NCBI GenBank assembly: GCA_028289325.1
Contig: JANQQN010000259.1
Coordinates: 1-64,000, forward strand
Direction of reading: 5' to 3'
Source: Myxococcota bacterium
Lineage (GTDB): Bacteria; Myxococcota; Kuafuiibacteriia; Kuafuiibacteriales; Kuafuiibacteriaceae
DNA length: 64,000 nucleotides
Shown: positions 7,470 through 16,808 of the stretch, one piece after another
Numbering within the stretch: the first letter of the stretch is position 1
How the letters are laid out: each line of letters starts with the position of its first letter
The notes under the pieces: model-generated
What the model was told of the DNA's origin: nothing
What the model saw: the letters and a program-made list of their open reading frames with translations, nothing else
Databases searched by the model: none
Made by a program: the position numbers and the translations under genes

Positions 7470-10109
7470 ATGAAAGCCTCAGCCAAACGACGCGCTTTCA
7501 ATTGGGGGCGATCTATCGCCCTGCTCTTGGTCATCTTCGCTGCGGTGATGTGGACGATGAACGAGCGGCCAACGCACGCGCAAGACAAGCCAGAAAGCGA
7601 CTTGAAAGGTGAGCTTCTGGAGCTCGCCAAGGCCAGGTCGTTGACGTCCGACGACATGATGGCCGCCGTCTCGACCTACACGAACGCAAAACAGAAGGAT
7701 GAATTCGTCTGCCTCAACTCTGGTGGGCAGGCGGCATCGGTCATCGTGTATGCCGTGCCTTCGATGCGGATCCTCAAGTACATCCCGACCTCGGCCCCCG
7801 ATTCGGCGGCGGGTTTCCAGTTCGACGAGCAAAGCCGGGCGACGATGAAAGAGGGCTTCATCGACGGCCGCCCCATAACGTGGGGCGACACCCACCACCC
7901 TGCCTTCTCGGAGACCGACGGCAAGTACGACGGCCGGTATGCATTCATCAACGACAAGGCCAACCCTCGCGTGTTCGTAATGGACCTTCGCGACTTCGAG
8001 ACCAAACAGATCGTCACCAATCCGCTGTTTCGGTCCGACCATGGTGGTGCGTTCGTCACCCCCAACACCGAATACATCGTCGAGGCCTCCCAATACCCGG
8101 CGCCGTTGGACCGCAAGTACCGGCCGATGACCCAAGCCAATTTCAACAAGCATTGGCGTGGCGGCGTCACTTTCCACGCGTTCGATCGCGACAAGGGTCG
8201 AATCGACACCGCGAAGTCGTTTACGGTCGTCGCCCCCCCGTATTGGCAGGACCTGTCCGACGCCGGAAAAGGGGAGAGCATGGGTTTCTCGTTCACCAAC
8301 TCGCTGTGCTCCGAGCGGTACATCGGCGGCATCGAGAAAGGCCGCCCGCCCTACGAAGCGGGCTGTTCGTCGCGAGACATGGACTATCTGCATGTCATCA
8401 ACTGGCAGAAGGCTGAGAAGGTCGTCGCCGCCGGCAAGGCGACCAAGATCAACAGACACACGGTCATCCCGATCGATCTCGCCATCCAAGAGGAACTGCT
8501 TTTCTTGATTCCCGAGGCCAAGTCACCGCACGGGGTCGATGTCTCCCCTGACGGCCGTTTCATCGTCGTCGCCGGCAAGCTGGACACCCATGGCCAGGTC
8601 TTCGACATCCGCAAGATCAAGGACCTCATCGCGAAGAAGGATTACATGGACCGCGACCCCTACGGCGTACCGATCCTCGATCACAAGAAGGCCCTGCACG
8701 GGCAGGTCGTGCTGGGTCTCGGGCCGCTTCACACCCAGTTCTCCAACGAGGAGGGGGTGGCCTACACGTCGGTCTACATCGATTCCGTCGTTGTTAAGTG
8801 GAGCATCACCGACCTCAAGATCCTCGACAAGCAGTCGGTGCACTACAACATCGGGCATCTCGTCTCGATGCAGGGCGACTCGCAAGATCCGCGAGGCAAG
8901 TACGTCATTTCGCTGAACAAGCTCGCGATCGATCGGTTCCGCGGCGTCGGCCCACTGCACCCGCAGAATCACCAGCTGATCGATGTATCGGGGCCGAAGA
9001 TGCGGCTGATCTACGATATGCCGCTCCCGATGGGCGAGCCCCACTACACCGTGTGCATCGACGCCGAGAAACTCGACACGTGGGATGCGTATCCGGTCGG
9101 AACCAACGCGCGCACGATGAACCGGGCGAGCTTCGCCATCGTGGCCGGCGAAGAGCGAATCGACCGGGATGGCACCACCACGGAGGTTTACGGAACCCTC
9201 TCCGAGGCGGGGCTGAGGCCGTCCAAAGTGACCGTCGACCAAGGCGATACGGTCGTACTCCACTTGACGAACGTCGAGACGGACCCCGATCGCACGATCG
9301 AAGTCAGCGTCGGCGGATATGGGGCGCTCGGCATCTACCCGCCGGGCAGAGCCTCTTCGATCCGATTCGTCGCCTCGCAGGCGGGGCTGTATCCCATCCG
9401 TATCGAGGGGGTCGATGACGCCCGCGGTAGCCGCAACTTTGGCCTCCTGTCCGTCAAACCGAAAGCCAGCTTCGAAAAGCAGCGGCTGCAGGAGGTCCGC
9501 CTCGCCCGCGCCACCGAGGCGAAACTCGCATCGTGGACCGTCGCACGCGATACGCGGGAGCTGGCTCCGGGAGAAGCGCAGTTCATCAAGTACGGGTGCG
9601 GCGGCTGCCATCAGAAGGGCAGAGAGCTCGGTGGACCCGACCTCACCGATGTCACCGCCCGGCGCGAAAAGAGCTGGCTCGTATCTTGGATCGTGGATCC
9701 CGAGCCCAAGTACGAAGAACCGTACGTAAAGGGTATGATCGAGCGATACGGCGTCAAAATGCCCAAGCAGGGCGTCTCTACCTCCGACGCGGAGGCGATC
9801 GTCGACTACCTCGATATCTGGCGCTCCACTTCCGCAGACGGCACCGCCGCGAAATCGGATGTGGATACCGGTGCCTACGGAAAGGTCTGCTACGCGTGTC
9901 ACGACAAAGGCGTTGCGGGAGCGCCGGTGCTCGGCGATAGCGCGCTGTGGGCGCCGCGGGTCAAACAAGGACGCGAGACGCTGATGAAGCACATCCACGA
10001 GGGTTACCAAGGAAAGGTCGGGTACATGCCTCCCCGCGGCGGATGCGGCGACTGCACGGACGCCGAGCTGACGACCGCTCTCGACTATATGTTGTCCAAG
10101 GTGAAGTGA
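7470..10109 (+). CDS. NosZ-like subunit B: CuZ-type propeller, degenerate CuA cupredoxin domain, two C-terminal cytochrome c domains
   Basis: GDTHHPAFSETDGKYDGRYAFINDKANPRV, DHGGAFVTPNTEYIVE, SPHGVDVSPDG, LGPLHTQF, YNIGHLVS, GEPHYT; cupredoxin end GLYPIRIEGVDDARGSRNFGLLSVKP lacks Cys/His; haem motifs CGGCH and CYACH. Confidence 0.94.
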   Translation: MKASAKRRAFNWGRSIALLLVIFAAVMWTMNERPTHAQDKPESDLKGELLELAKARSLTSDDMMAAVSTYTNAKQKDEFVCLNSGGQAASVIVYAVPSMRILKYIPTSAPDSAAGFQFDEQSRATMKEGFIDGRPITWGDTHHPAFSETDGKYDGRYAFINDKANPRVFVMDLRDFETKQIVTNPLFRSDHGGAFVTPNTEYIVEASQYPAPLDRKYRPMTQANFNKHWRGGVTFHAFDRDKGRIDTAKSFTVVAPPYWQDLSDAGKGESMGFSFTNSLCSERYIGGIEKGRPPYEAGCSSRDMDYLHVINWQKAEKVVAAGKATKINRHTVIPIDLAIQEELLFLIPEAKSPHGVDVSPDGRFIVVAGKLDTHGQVFDIRKIKDLIAKKDYMDRDPYGVPILDHKKALHGQVVLGLGPLHTQFSNEEGVAYTSVYIDSVVVKWSITDLKILDKQSVHYNIGHLVSMQGDSQDPRGKYVISLNKLAIDRFRGVGPLHPQNHQLIDVSGPKMRLIYDMPLPMGEPHYTVCIDAEKLDTWDAYPVGTNARTMNRASFAIVAGEERIDRDGTTTEVYGTLSEAGLRPSKVTVDQGDTVVLHLTNVETDPDRTIEVSVGGYGALGIYPPGRASSIRFVASQAGLYPIRIEGVDDARGSRNFGLLSVKPKASFEKQRLQEVRLARATEAKLASWTVARDTRELAPGEAQFIKYGCGGCHQKGRELGGPDLTDVTARREKSWLVSWIVDPEPKYEEPYVKGMIERYGVKMPKQGVSTSDAEAIVDYLDIWRSTSADGTAAKSDVDTGAYGKVCYACHDKGVAGAPVLGDSALWAPRVKQGRETLMKHIHEGYQGKVGYMPPRGGCGDCTDAELTTALDYMLSKVK

Positions 10110-10110
10110 G

Positions 10111-11397
10111 ATGCGCCTCTTCGGTCCGGTCCTCGTTTGCAGCGTCGCGTTGAGCCTCAACGCAGCGGCGGAATCGAAGCCCGAACTGACGCCTTGGCGC
10201 CGCGCCGACGCGACGGGTGCGCTGCAGGCGAGGCTGGACCGACTGCTGCCCGGCGAGAGACTCGTTCTCGAAGCCGGGCGGCACGAGGGGCCCATCATCA
10301 TCAAAGTCCCCGGCGTCACCATAGAGGGCGACCACGGAGCGGTCATCGACGGGCGCGGACTGGGGACCGTTGTTTCAATTCAAGCGAACGGCGTCACCCT
10401 TCGTGGCCTGACCATCACCGGCTCGGGTAACTCGAACCCCCTCGTACACGCCGGCGTAACCATCGACACCCAATCCGACGTCCGGCTCGAACGCCTCACC
10501 CTCCGCGATACGTTGTTCGGGATCGAGATCGCCAACAGTCATCACGTTCGGGTGGAGAAGTGCGACATCGCCTCGAAGGCCATCGACGAGACGTTCCGCG
10601 GCGATGCGCTCCGGATCTGGCACTCGAAAGACGTCGATATCGTCGACAATCACTGGCACGACGCTCGCGACGCGGTGGCCTGGTATTCTGACAACGTTCG
10701 CTTCCTCGATAATCGAGCGGAACGGTCGCGGTACAGCATCCACGGGATGTATTCGAAGAACATCCTCATCAAAGGAAACCGGTTCGAGAAGAACGCGGTC
10801 GGTATCTTCCTGATGTACGGAACGGGAAGCACCGTCGTTGACAACGAAATCCGAGAGTCGAACGGGGCCACAGGAATCGGCCTCGGTCTCAAAGAGACTT
10901 CGTTGGTGTACGCGCGAGACAACCGTTTCGTCTACTGCGCCAGCGGCATCCTGGTTGACAACTCCCCCTGGGAGCCCGGGACGCGCAACTGGTTCCACGG
11001 GAACCTCCTCGCATTCAACGACGTGGGGGTGCTCCTGGCCAATGACCGACCCGGAAGCGAATTTAAAGACAATCAGTTCCAGAGTAACCGAATGGATGTC
11101 GACACCGAAGCCCGCCGCACCTCCCCTGGGCGTTGGCTCCGCAATTACTGGGATAGCTACGCCGGCTTCGACCGCGATGGCGACGGTTGGGGCGACACCC
11201 CCCACGCGCCCCGCAAGTTTGGCGACCTCATGACGGGAAGTCATCCATCCTCGCAGTTCTTCCGCGGATCACCGGTGCTCCAGCTCATCAGTCTACTCGA
11301 GCGACTGGTGCCTATGACGGAGCCCTTGCTTCTGCTCGAGGATGCCGAGCCCCGGTTTGTTCCACCCACGCTCACAAAGGGATCGTCCAATGATTGA
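10111..11397 (+). CDS. nosD: NosD periplasmic copper-processing/parallel beta-helix protein
   Basis: Signal peptide and beta-helix repeats (VSIQANGVTLRGLTITGSGNS...HHVRVEKCDIA...), nos-cluster position. Confidence 0.9.
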   Translation: MRLFGPVLVCSVALSLNAAAESKPELTPWRRADATGALQARLDRLLPGERLVLEAGRHEGPIIIKVPGVTIEGDHGAVIDGRGLGTVVSIQANGVTLRGLTITGSGNSNPLVHAGVTIDTQSDVRLERLTLRDTLFGIEIANSHHVRVEKCDIASKAIDETFRGDALRIWHSKDVDIVDNHWHDARDAVAWYSDNVRFLDNRAERSRYSIHGMYSKNILIKGNRFEKNAVGIFLMYGTGSTVVDNEIRESNGATGIGLGLKETSLVYARDNRFVYCASGILVDNSPWEPGTRNWFHGNLLAFNDVGVLLANDRPGSEFKDNQFQSNRMDVDTEARRTSPGRWLRNYWDSYAGFDRDGDGWGDTPHAPRKFGDLMTGSHPSSQFFRGSPVLQLISLLERLVPMTEPLLLLEDAEPRFVPPTLTKGSSND

Positions 11398-12265
11398 AGT
11401 GCAAACGCTCAGCAAGGCGTTCGGCCGGCAGGCGGTTCTCGATTCGCTCGACTTTTCGGCCCGCGCCGGCGAGCGGATCGCCCTCGTCGGGCAGAACGGC
11501 TCCGGCAAGACGACCCTCATGCGATGCCTTCTGGGGTTGTACCGATATCGCGGACGGATCGCCGTCGACGGGTTCGAGCCCCGCACCGACCGGGTTCGAC
11601 TCCTGTCCCGAGTCGCTTTTGTGCCCCAGTCGGCGCCCGGGATACGTCTGCGCGTTCGCGAGTATCTCGACCTCATCGAAGCGACCTGCGACATCGATCG
11701 CTCATCGATCCATCATCACGCCATGGAGCTGGGCCTGGACCTCGACGCGGTCGCCGACCGCCCTTTTCCCGCCCTTTCGGGCGGCATGAAGCAAAAGCTC
11801 CTCATCGGCGCGGCGATCGCTCGACGCCCCCGCTTGCTGCTCATGGACGAACCCGGTGCTAGTCTCGACGCGTCCGCCCGCGCGATCTTCTTTCGACAGC
11901 TCTCGCGACTACCTCCCGAGACAACGATGCTCATCACCTCTCACCGGGTCGACGAGCTCGCCGGCCTCGTCACCCGGGTCGTAGAGCTCGATGCGGGCAA
12001 GAAGGTCCTCGACGACGTCGTCGCCGGTGCGCCCACGGTAGACCTGTCCGACGTGTGCCGGGTTCGCCTCGTTCTTGCCCCGCCCCCCAACACCGTCGTC
12101 GAGAGCCTTCACGAGTGGGGGTTCATCGAACAAAGCGATGGCGCATGGGAAGGCTTGGTGGCCGCGCCAGACCGCTTTCGATTTCTCGCGCTCGTCACCC
12201 GGTGGTCGGGTTTGGTGCGCGTTTTCACCATGGAGGACGAGCCGACCGCTCGTAGTCAGTCATGA
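11390..12265 (+). CDS. nosF: NosF ABC transporter ATP-binding protein
   Basis: Walker A GQNGSGKTT, signature LSGGMKQK, Walker B RLLLMDEPG; overlaps nosD end by 8 nt. Confidence 0.9.
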   Translation: MIEVQTLSKAFGRQAVLDSLDFSARAGERIALVGQNGSGKTTLMRCLLGLYRYRGRIAVDGFEPRTDRVRLLSRVAFVPQSAPGIRLRVREYLDLIEATCDIDRSSIHHHAMELGLDLDAVADRPFPALSGGMKQKLLIGAAIARRPRLLLMDEPGASLDASARAIFFRQLSRLPPETTMLITSHRVDELAGLVTRVVELDAGKKVLDDVVAGAPTVDLSDVCRVRLVLAPPPNTVVESLHEWGFIEQSDGAWEGLVAAPDRFRFLALVTRWSGLVRVFTMEDEPTARSQS

Positions 12266-12678
12266 AAGCGATGGTATCCGCTCTAGGCCTCCTGCTGGTC
12301 ATCGCCGCTTGCCAGCCCGGTGAACTCGAGGTCCGCTCCCCACACTGGGGCAAAGACACTTGCGCGTACTGCCGGATGGCCGTCTCGTCGGCACCGTACG
12401 CCGCTCAGCTCGTGGGCCCGGGTGGCCAAGTCCGTCATTACGACGACCTCGGTTGCCTGATCAAAGACCAACAGCGCCGCCCGGAACTCCTGAAGCTCAG
12501 CGCCTACGTGACGTCGCCCGACGACCACGACCGCTGGCTTTTGTCGACCCAGACGCGCTTCGGAGAGAACCTCCCCACTCCGATGGATTTTGGCTTCGCA
12601 CCCCAAAAAGACGGCGCGATGTCTTTCGCCGACGTCGTCTCGCGAATGAAGCAAAGAGCCCCACCGAGGTCGCCATGA
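12262..12678 (+). CDS. nosL: NosL copper chaperone lipoprotein
   Basis: Lipobox IAAC; DTCAYCRMAVS (CxxCxM) NosL motif; overlaps nosF. Confidence 0.9.
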   Translation: MKAMVSALGLLLVIAACQPGELEVRSPHWGKDTCAYCRMAVSSAPYAAQLVGPGGQVRHYDDLGCLIKDQQRRPELLKLSAYVTSPDDHDRWLLSTQTRFGENLPTPMDFGFAPQKDGAMSFADVVSRMKQRAPPRSP

Positions 12679-13553
12679 CTGAATCTTCAGTGCTCTTCTT
12701 AAAAGAGCGAGCGACAGCGACCAACGCGTCGAAGCTGATCACCGTGGCCTGGCTCGACCTGAAGGAGACCCTGCGGGCTCGCTGGTACGGCCTGTATGTC
12801 CTCGGTTTCCTAGGATTGATGGGAACATTCTTCGTCTTCGGTCTGTCGGAATCCCAGGTCATGGGCTTTCATGGTCTCGGTAGAACGCTGATGACGTTCA
12901 TCCAGATCACGATTGTGGTTCTGCCCCTTTTTGTTCTCATGACCACCGCACGGACCCTGGTCGGGGACCGCGAGGCCGGCGTCTTTGAGTACGTCATGTC
13001 GCTCCCGGTGGGCTTGTCGGCCTACTACTGGGGTCGCCTGCTCGGGCGCGGGGCGGCGATCCTGTCGCCCCTCGTCGTTGCGCTGCTGGGCGGCGCCATC
13101 TTCGAAGCGTTGAGAGGCGGAGACGTGCCGTGGGGCATCGTCTTGTTCTACACCGGGCTCACCGCCTCGATGGTCGCCTGTTTCCTTGGCTTGGCTACGT
13201 TGATCTCGGTGTTGAGTCGCAGCCAAGAAATGGCCGTCGGCGCCGCGTTCACGATCTGGCTCACCATGGAGGCCCTGATCGACGCTCTGCTTCTCGGCCT
13301 CATGGTGCAGCAGCGCCTTCCCGCCACCACAGTGATCGGCGCCGCGCTCATCAATCCTCTGCAGGCGTTCCGAACGGCCGCCATCGCTCTGTTCGATCCC
13401 GAACTCACGATCCTGGGACCAATCTCCTACACCCTGCTCGCCGAACTCGGTACCGAAGGCCTCCTGGCGTGGGCTTTGACGTGGCCAACGGTGGTCGGTG
13501 TGGTCGCCGCCTCCATCGGCGCATGGGTGTTCGTTCGAAGGGATACGGTGTAG
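12675..13553 (+). CDS. nosY: NosY ABC transporter permease
   Basis: Multi-TM permease; RTLVGDREAGVFEYVMSLPV typical of NosY/ABC-2 permeases; overlaps nosL. Confidence 0.88.
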   Translation: MTESSVLFLKERATATNASKLITVAWLDLKETLRARWYGLYVLGFLGLMGTFFVFGLSESQVMGFHGLGRTLMTFIQITIVVLPLFVLMTTARTLVGDREAGVFEYVMSLPVGLSAYYWGRLLGRGAAILSPLVVALLGGAIFEALRGGDVPWGIVLFYTGLTASMVACFLGLATLISVLSRSQEMAVGAAFTIWLTMEALIDALLLGLMVQQRLPATTVIGAALINPLQAFRTAAIALFDPELTILGPISYTLLAELGTEGLLAWALTWPTVVGVVAASIGAWVFVRRDTV

Positions 13554-13555
13554 TC

Positions 13556-14212
13556 ATGTTTCGTCGCTATCTGGTGCTAACATTCGCCGCGTTGGCCGTC
13601 GTCTTCTACGCGATCGCCTACTTCCAGCCGATGTGGGGCTGGTATCTATCCGCGCCGCAGTACCCACAAGGCCTCGTGATGTCGGTCTACCTCGACCGCC
13701 TGACCGGCGACATCACCGAGATCAACATCCTCAATCACTACATCGGTATGGCGCACCTCGACGAGGCCGCGAAGCTCGAACGTAGCCTGGCCATCTACGG
13801 CGTTTGCGGCATCGGCCTGATGAGCATGCTGCTCGTCTTCTTCCCTGGTCGTCGTTACGCCAAGTACTTCACCGTTCCCGCCCTGCTCTTCCCGGTCGTC
13901 TTCTTGGGGATGATGTACTACTGGATGTATCGGTTCGGTCATGAGCTCAGCCCCGATGCTCCGGTGACGGTTCCGCCCTTTACCCCGACCTTGGTCGGCC
14001 AAGGGCAGATCGGCAACTTCCATACGCTGGGTCTACCAGGGGCGGGATTTTATCTGATCCTTGGCTCTGCTCTCGCGGTGGCCGCGGCTTTTCTCCTCCG
14101 GAGCCGAGTTTGCGCGGGGTGTGCGCACGCGGTCCAGTGCGGCGCCGTCTGCCCTCATCTATTCATTGGAAAAACCGCCGATGCGCCGCCGTCGAAGCTG
14201 AAGGTCCTTTGA
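13556..14212 (+). CDS. nos-cluster-associated multi-TM protein with Cys-rich C-terminal tail
   Basis: Several TM segments, INILNHYIGM motif, tail RVCAGCAHAVQCGAVCPHLF; 2 nt downstream of nosY. Confidence 0.75.
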   Translation: MFRRYLVLTFAALAVVFYAIAYFQPMWGWYLSAPQYPQGLVMSVYLDRLTGDITEINILNHYIGMAHLDEAAKLERSLAIYGVCGIGLMSMLLVFFPGRRYAKYFTVPALLFPVVFLGMMYYWMYRFGHELSPDAPVTVPPFTPTLVGQGQIGNFHTLGLPGAGFYLILGSALAVAAAFLLRSRVCAGCAHAVQCGAVCPHLFIGKTADAPPSKLKVL

Positions 14213-14238
14213 CCCGCGAAGCTCAGTCCTTCGTTCCG

Positions 14239-15597
14239 TCACCGACGGCGTTTCTTTACCAAGATCAAGTCGCCAACGTTGGTGCCGGTGGGCCCGCTGT
14301 CGACCGTGTAGCCTGTCGCCGACAGGAAGCGGTGGGAGTCGTTTCGTTCGAGATAATCGGCTGCATCGAGGCCGAGCGCCTGTCCGCGAGCGACGGCGTG
14401 GCCGTCACCGAACGCCCCCGCTGATGGGCTCATTCCGTCGATGCCATCCGTTCCCAGCGACAAGATCGTCAAGTCGTCGCGTCCGGCAAGAGCGATCGCC
14501 GCCGCCAGCGCGAGCTCCTGATTCCTACCGCCCCGGCCATCTCCCTTTACGGTCACCGTCGTCTCCCCTGCGTAGATCCGCGTGTGACCCGGCTCGAGGT
14601 CGTCGGCGGCGCGAACGAGATCGACAGCGACCTCGCGCGCTTCACCCTCCAGATCCGTCCGAACGATCTCCGCGGTGTCGCCGCTGCGCTCGACGGCATC
14701 TTTCGCCGCCGCCGCCGCGGTCTCGCCACTGGCCAACACCTCGATCGTCTGTTGGCCGAAGGCCGAATTGTCCTTGGGCGTGTCGGGAACCAAGCCGCGG
14801 TCGCCGTCTTCGATCCGCTTTCGGACCGATCGAGGAACCTTATCCATGAGGTCATACCGGATCAGCACGTCCATGGCGTCCCGGTAAGTCGACGGGTCGG
14901 GAACCGTGGGGCCCGACGCGATAACGTCGAGGGGCGAGCCGATCACATCCGAAATGATCAACGTGACCACCGCCCCCGCCGACGCCAGCGCTTCGGCCAG
15001 CCGCCCACCCTTGAGCGCCGACAGGTGCTTTCGCACCGCATTGAGCTCGTTGATGGTCGCGCCGGAGCGCAAGAGCAATCGGTTGGTGGTCCGAAGGTCG
15101 TCGAGGGTTATGGTCTTCGCCGGCACCGTTGCCACCGCGGATCCTCCCCCGGAGATCAATACAAAGACGAGGTCCGAAGGTCGCACCGTCGCCGCCGCAT
15201 CGAGAATGCGCTTTCCACCTCGAACGCTCCCTTCATCGGGAACCGGATGCGCGCCGGCCACGACCTCGAGGCCATCGACGGGTGATACGGTCGGGGTCAC
15301 CAAAACGCCCTCGGGGCGCAGGGGCGCCAACAGACGCAGGGTAGCCTGCGCCATGGGGACTGCGGCCTTTCCTAGTCCGAGCACCACCACTCGTTCGTAA
15401 TCCGACAAGACCAGCCGTCGTGTTCCCAACCCCAACGTCTGGCCGTCACGAGCGACAGCGCGAAAGAGCGCTCCGTCGGGCATCACCGAAGACAGAGCGG
15501 CTTCCGCAACGGCGAGCAGACCGAGCCGAGCTTCGAACTCGCGGTGCGGCGCCGGATCGATGTGCACTCCCTTGCGAGCGGTCATGACTCGCACCAC
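14239..15597 (-). CDS. Glycerate 2-kinase / MOFRL-family protein
   Basis: VLGLGKAAVPMAQA...GAHPVPDEGS...VLISGGGSA...AGETTVTVKGDGRGGRNQELALAAA...LGTDGIDG. Confidence 0.92.
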   Translation of the reverse strand: MVRVMTARKGVHIDPAPHREFEARLGLLAVAEAALSSVMPDGALFRAVARDGQTLGLGTRRLVLSDYERVVVLGLGKAAVPMAQATLRLLAPLRPEGVLVTPTVSPVDGLEVVAGAHPVPDEGSVRGGKRILDAAATVRPSDLVFVLISGGGSAVATVPAKTITLDDLRTTNRLLLRSGATINELNAVRKHLSALKGGRLAEALASAGAVVTLIISDVIGSPLDVIASGPTVPDPSTYRDAMDVLIRYDLMDKVPRSVRKRIEDGDRGLVPDTPKDNSAFGQQTIEVLASGETAAAAAKDAVERSGDTAEIVRTDLEGEAREVAVDLVRAADDLEPGHTRIYAGETTVTVKGDGRGGRNQELALAAAIALAGRDDLTILSLGTDGIDGMSPSAGAFGDGHAVARGQALGLDAADYLERNDSHRFLSATGYTVDSGPTGTNVGDLILVKKRRR

Positions 15598-16775
15598 CGC
15601 TTGAACAGGCCGAGCGCTTCTTCGATGTCTGCCGTACCGATGCCCGAATACGCGAATCTGATGTACTTGTTGGATTCACCGGGGGTCGCGCGGCCGAAAT
15701 GAAGTCGAGTGGTGAAGGATACGCCGGTCGCTTCCAGCGCCGCTCTCCGAAAGGACTCGTAGTCCGTGAGACCTTTGCGCTGCATGACCTCGGTGACATT
15801 GGGGAACAGGTAGAACGTGGCGTGGGGAACGACGCAGCGAACCCCATCGATCGACTTGAGACCGGCTGCGGCGACGTCGCGTCGGGCCCGCAGGATCTCC
15901 AGCATCTCTTGAACTTCGGCATGACCGTGCTGAAGCCCCGCGATGGCGCCGTACTGAATGAAGTGATTGGCGCAAGACTCATCGTTGACGTTGAGCTTCG
16001 CGATCACGTCGACGATCTCTGTCGGTCCTACGCTGGCCCCCAGGCGCCAGCCGGTCATCGCAAAGCGTTTCGAGAACGTATACAGCAGCACGGTACGCTC
16101 GGCCATGCCCTTCTCTTCAACGAAGGACGTGCTTCGACCCTCGTAGCGAATATCGAAGTACGCTTCGTCGCACAGAACGTACAGGTCGTGGTCGCGGACC
16201 AACTGGGCCAAGCGCCCACGCTGATCCGGCGAAAGCTCGGCTCCGCTCGGGTTATGAAGGTCGTTGATGATCAGAACGCGTGTCTTTTCAGAGAGGCCGC
16301 GCTCGATGGCCGCGAAATCCAGATCAAAGTTCTCTTCCGTCTCGACGTAGCCGTACGGCACCGCCGTCCCCCCCAGGTATTCGATCTGAGACTCATAGAT
16401 CGGATAGCCGGGATTGGGATAAAGCACTTCGTCGCCCGGATTCATGACCGCCGCCAAGAACTTGCCGATCGTGGGCTTGCCTCCCGGCTGGGCGACGACG
16501 TTGGACGCTTGGTAGGCAGTGCCGTGCGTTGAATTGACGTCGGCCGCGATGGCCTCCCTGAGCTCCGGAATCCCCGCGTTGGGGCAGTAACCCGTCTTGC
16601 CGTCTCGGATCGCCCGTATCGTCGCCTCGACAACGGTATTCGGCGACGGGATGTTCAGATCGCCTAGATGAAACGGAAACACTCGGTTACCGCGAGCGGC
16701 AAACTCCGCTGCTTCGGCGCCAACGGCGAATGCCGTTTCCGTGCCTAATCGTCCAATTCTGTCTGCGATCCGCAT
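15582..16775 (-). CDS. PLP-dependent class I/II aminotransferase
   Basis: Fold-type I aminotransferase; NDLHNPSGAELS, YTFSKRFAMTGWRLG (PLP Lys). Confidence 0.93.
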   Translation of the reverse strand: MRIADRIGRLGTETAFAVGAEAAEFAARGNRVFPFHLGDLNIPSPNTVVEATIRAIRDGKTGYCPNAGIPELREAIAADVNSTHGTAYQASNVVAQPGGKPTIGKFLAAVMNPGDEVLYPNPGYPIYESQIEYLGGTAVPYGYVETEENFDLDFAAIERGLSEKTRVLIINDLHNPSGAELSPDQRGRLAQLVRDHDLYVLCDEAYFDIRYEGRSTSFVEEKGMAERTVLLYTFSKRFAMTGWRLGASVGPTEIVDVIAKLNVNDESCANHFIQYGAIAGLQHGHAEVQEMLEILRARRDVAAAGLKSIDGVRCVVPHATFYLFPNVTEVMQRKGLTDYESFRRAALEATGVSFTTRLHFGRATPGESNKYIRFAYSGIGTADIEEALGLFKRWCES

Positions 16776-16808
16776 GGGTAGCCTCCAGTGGCGTGAGCCA
16801 CGGAGCGA

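Noticed and set aside
8523-10346. 607-aa antisense ORF opposite NosZ-B
   Set aside because: High-GC antisense artefact; the plus strand carries clear NosZ and cytochrome motifs.
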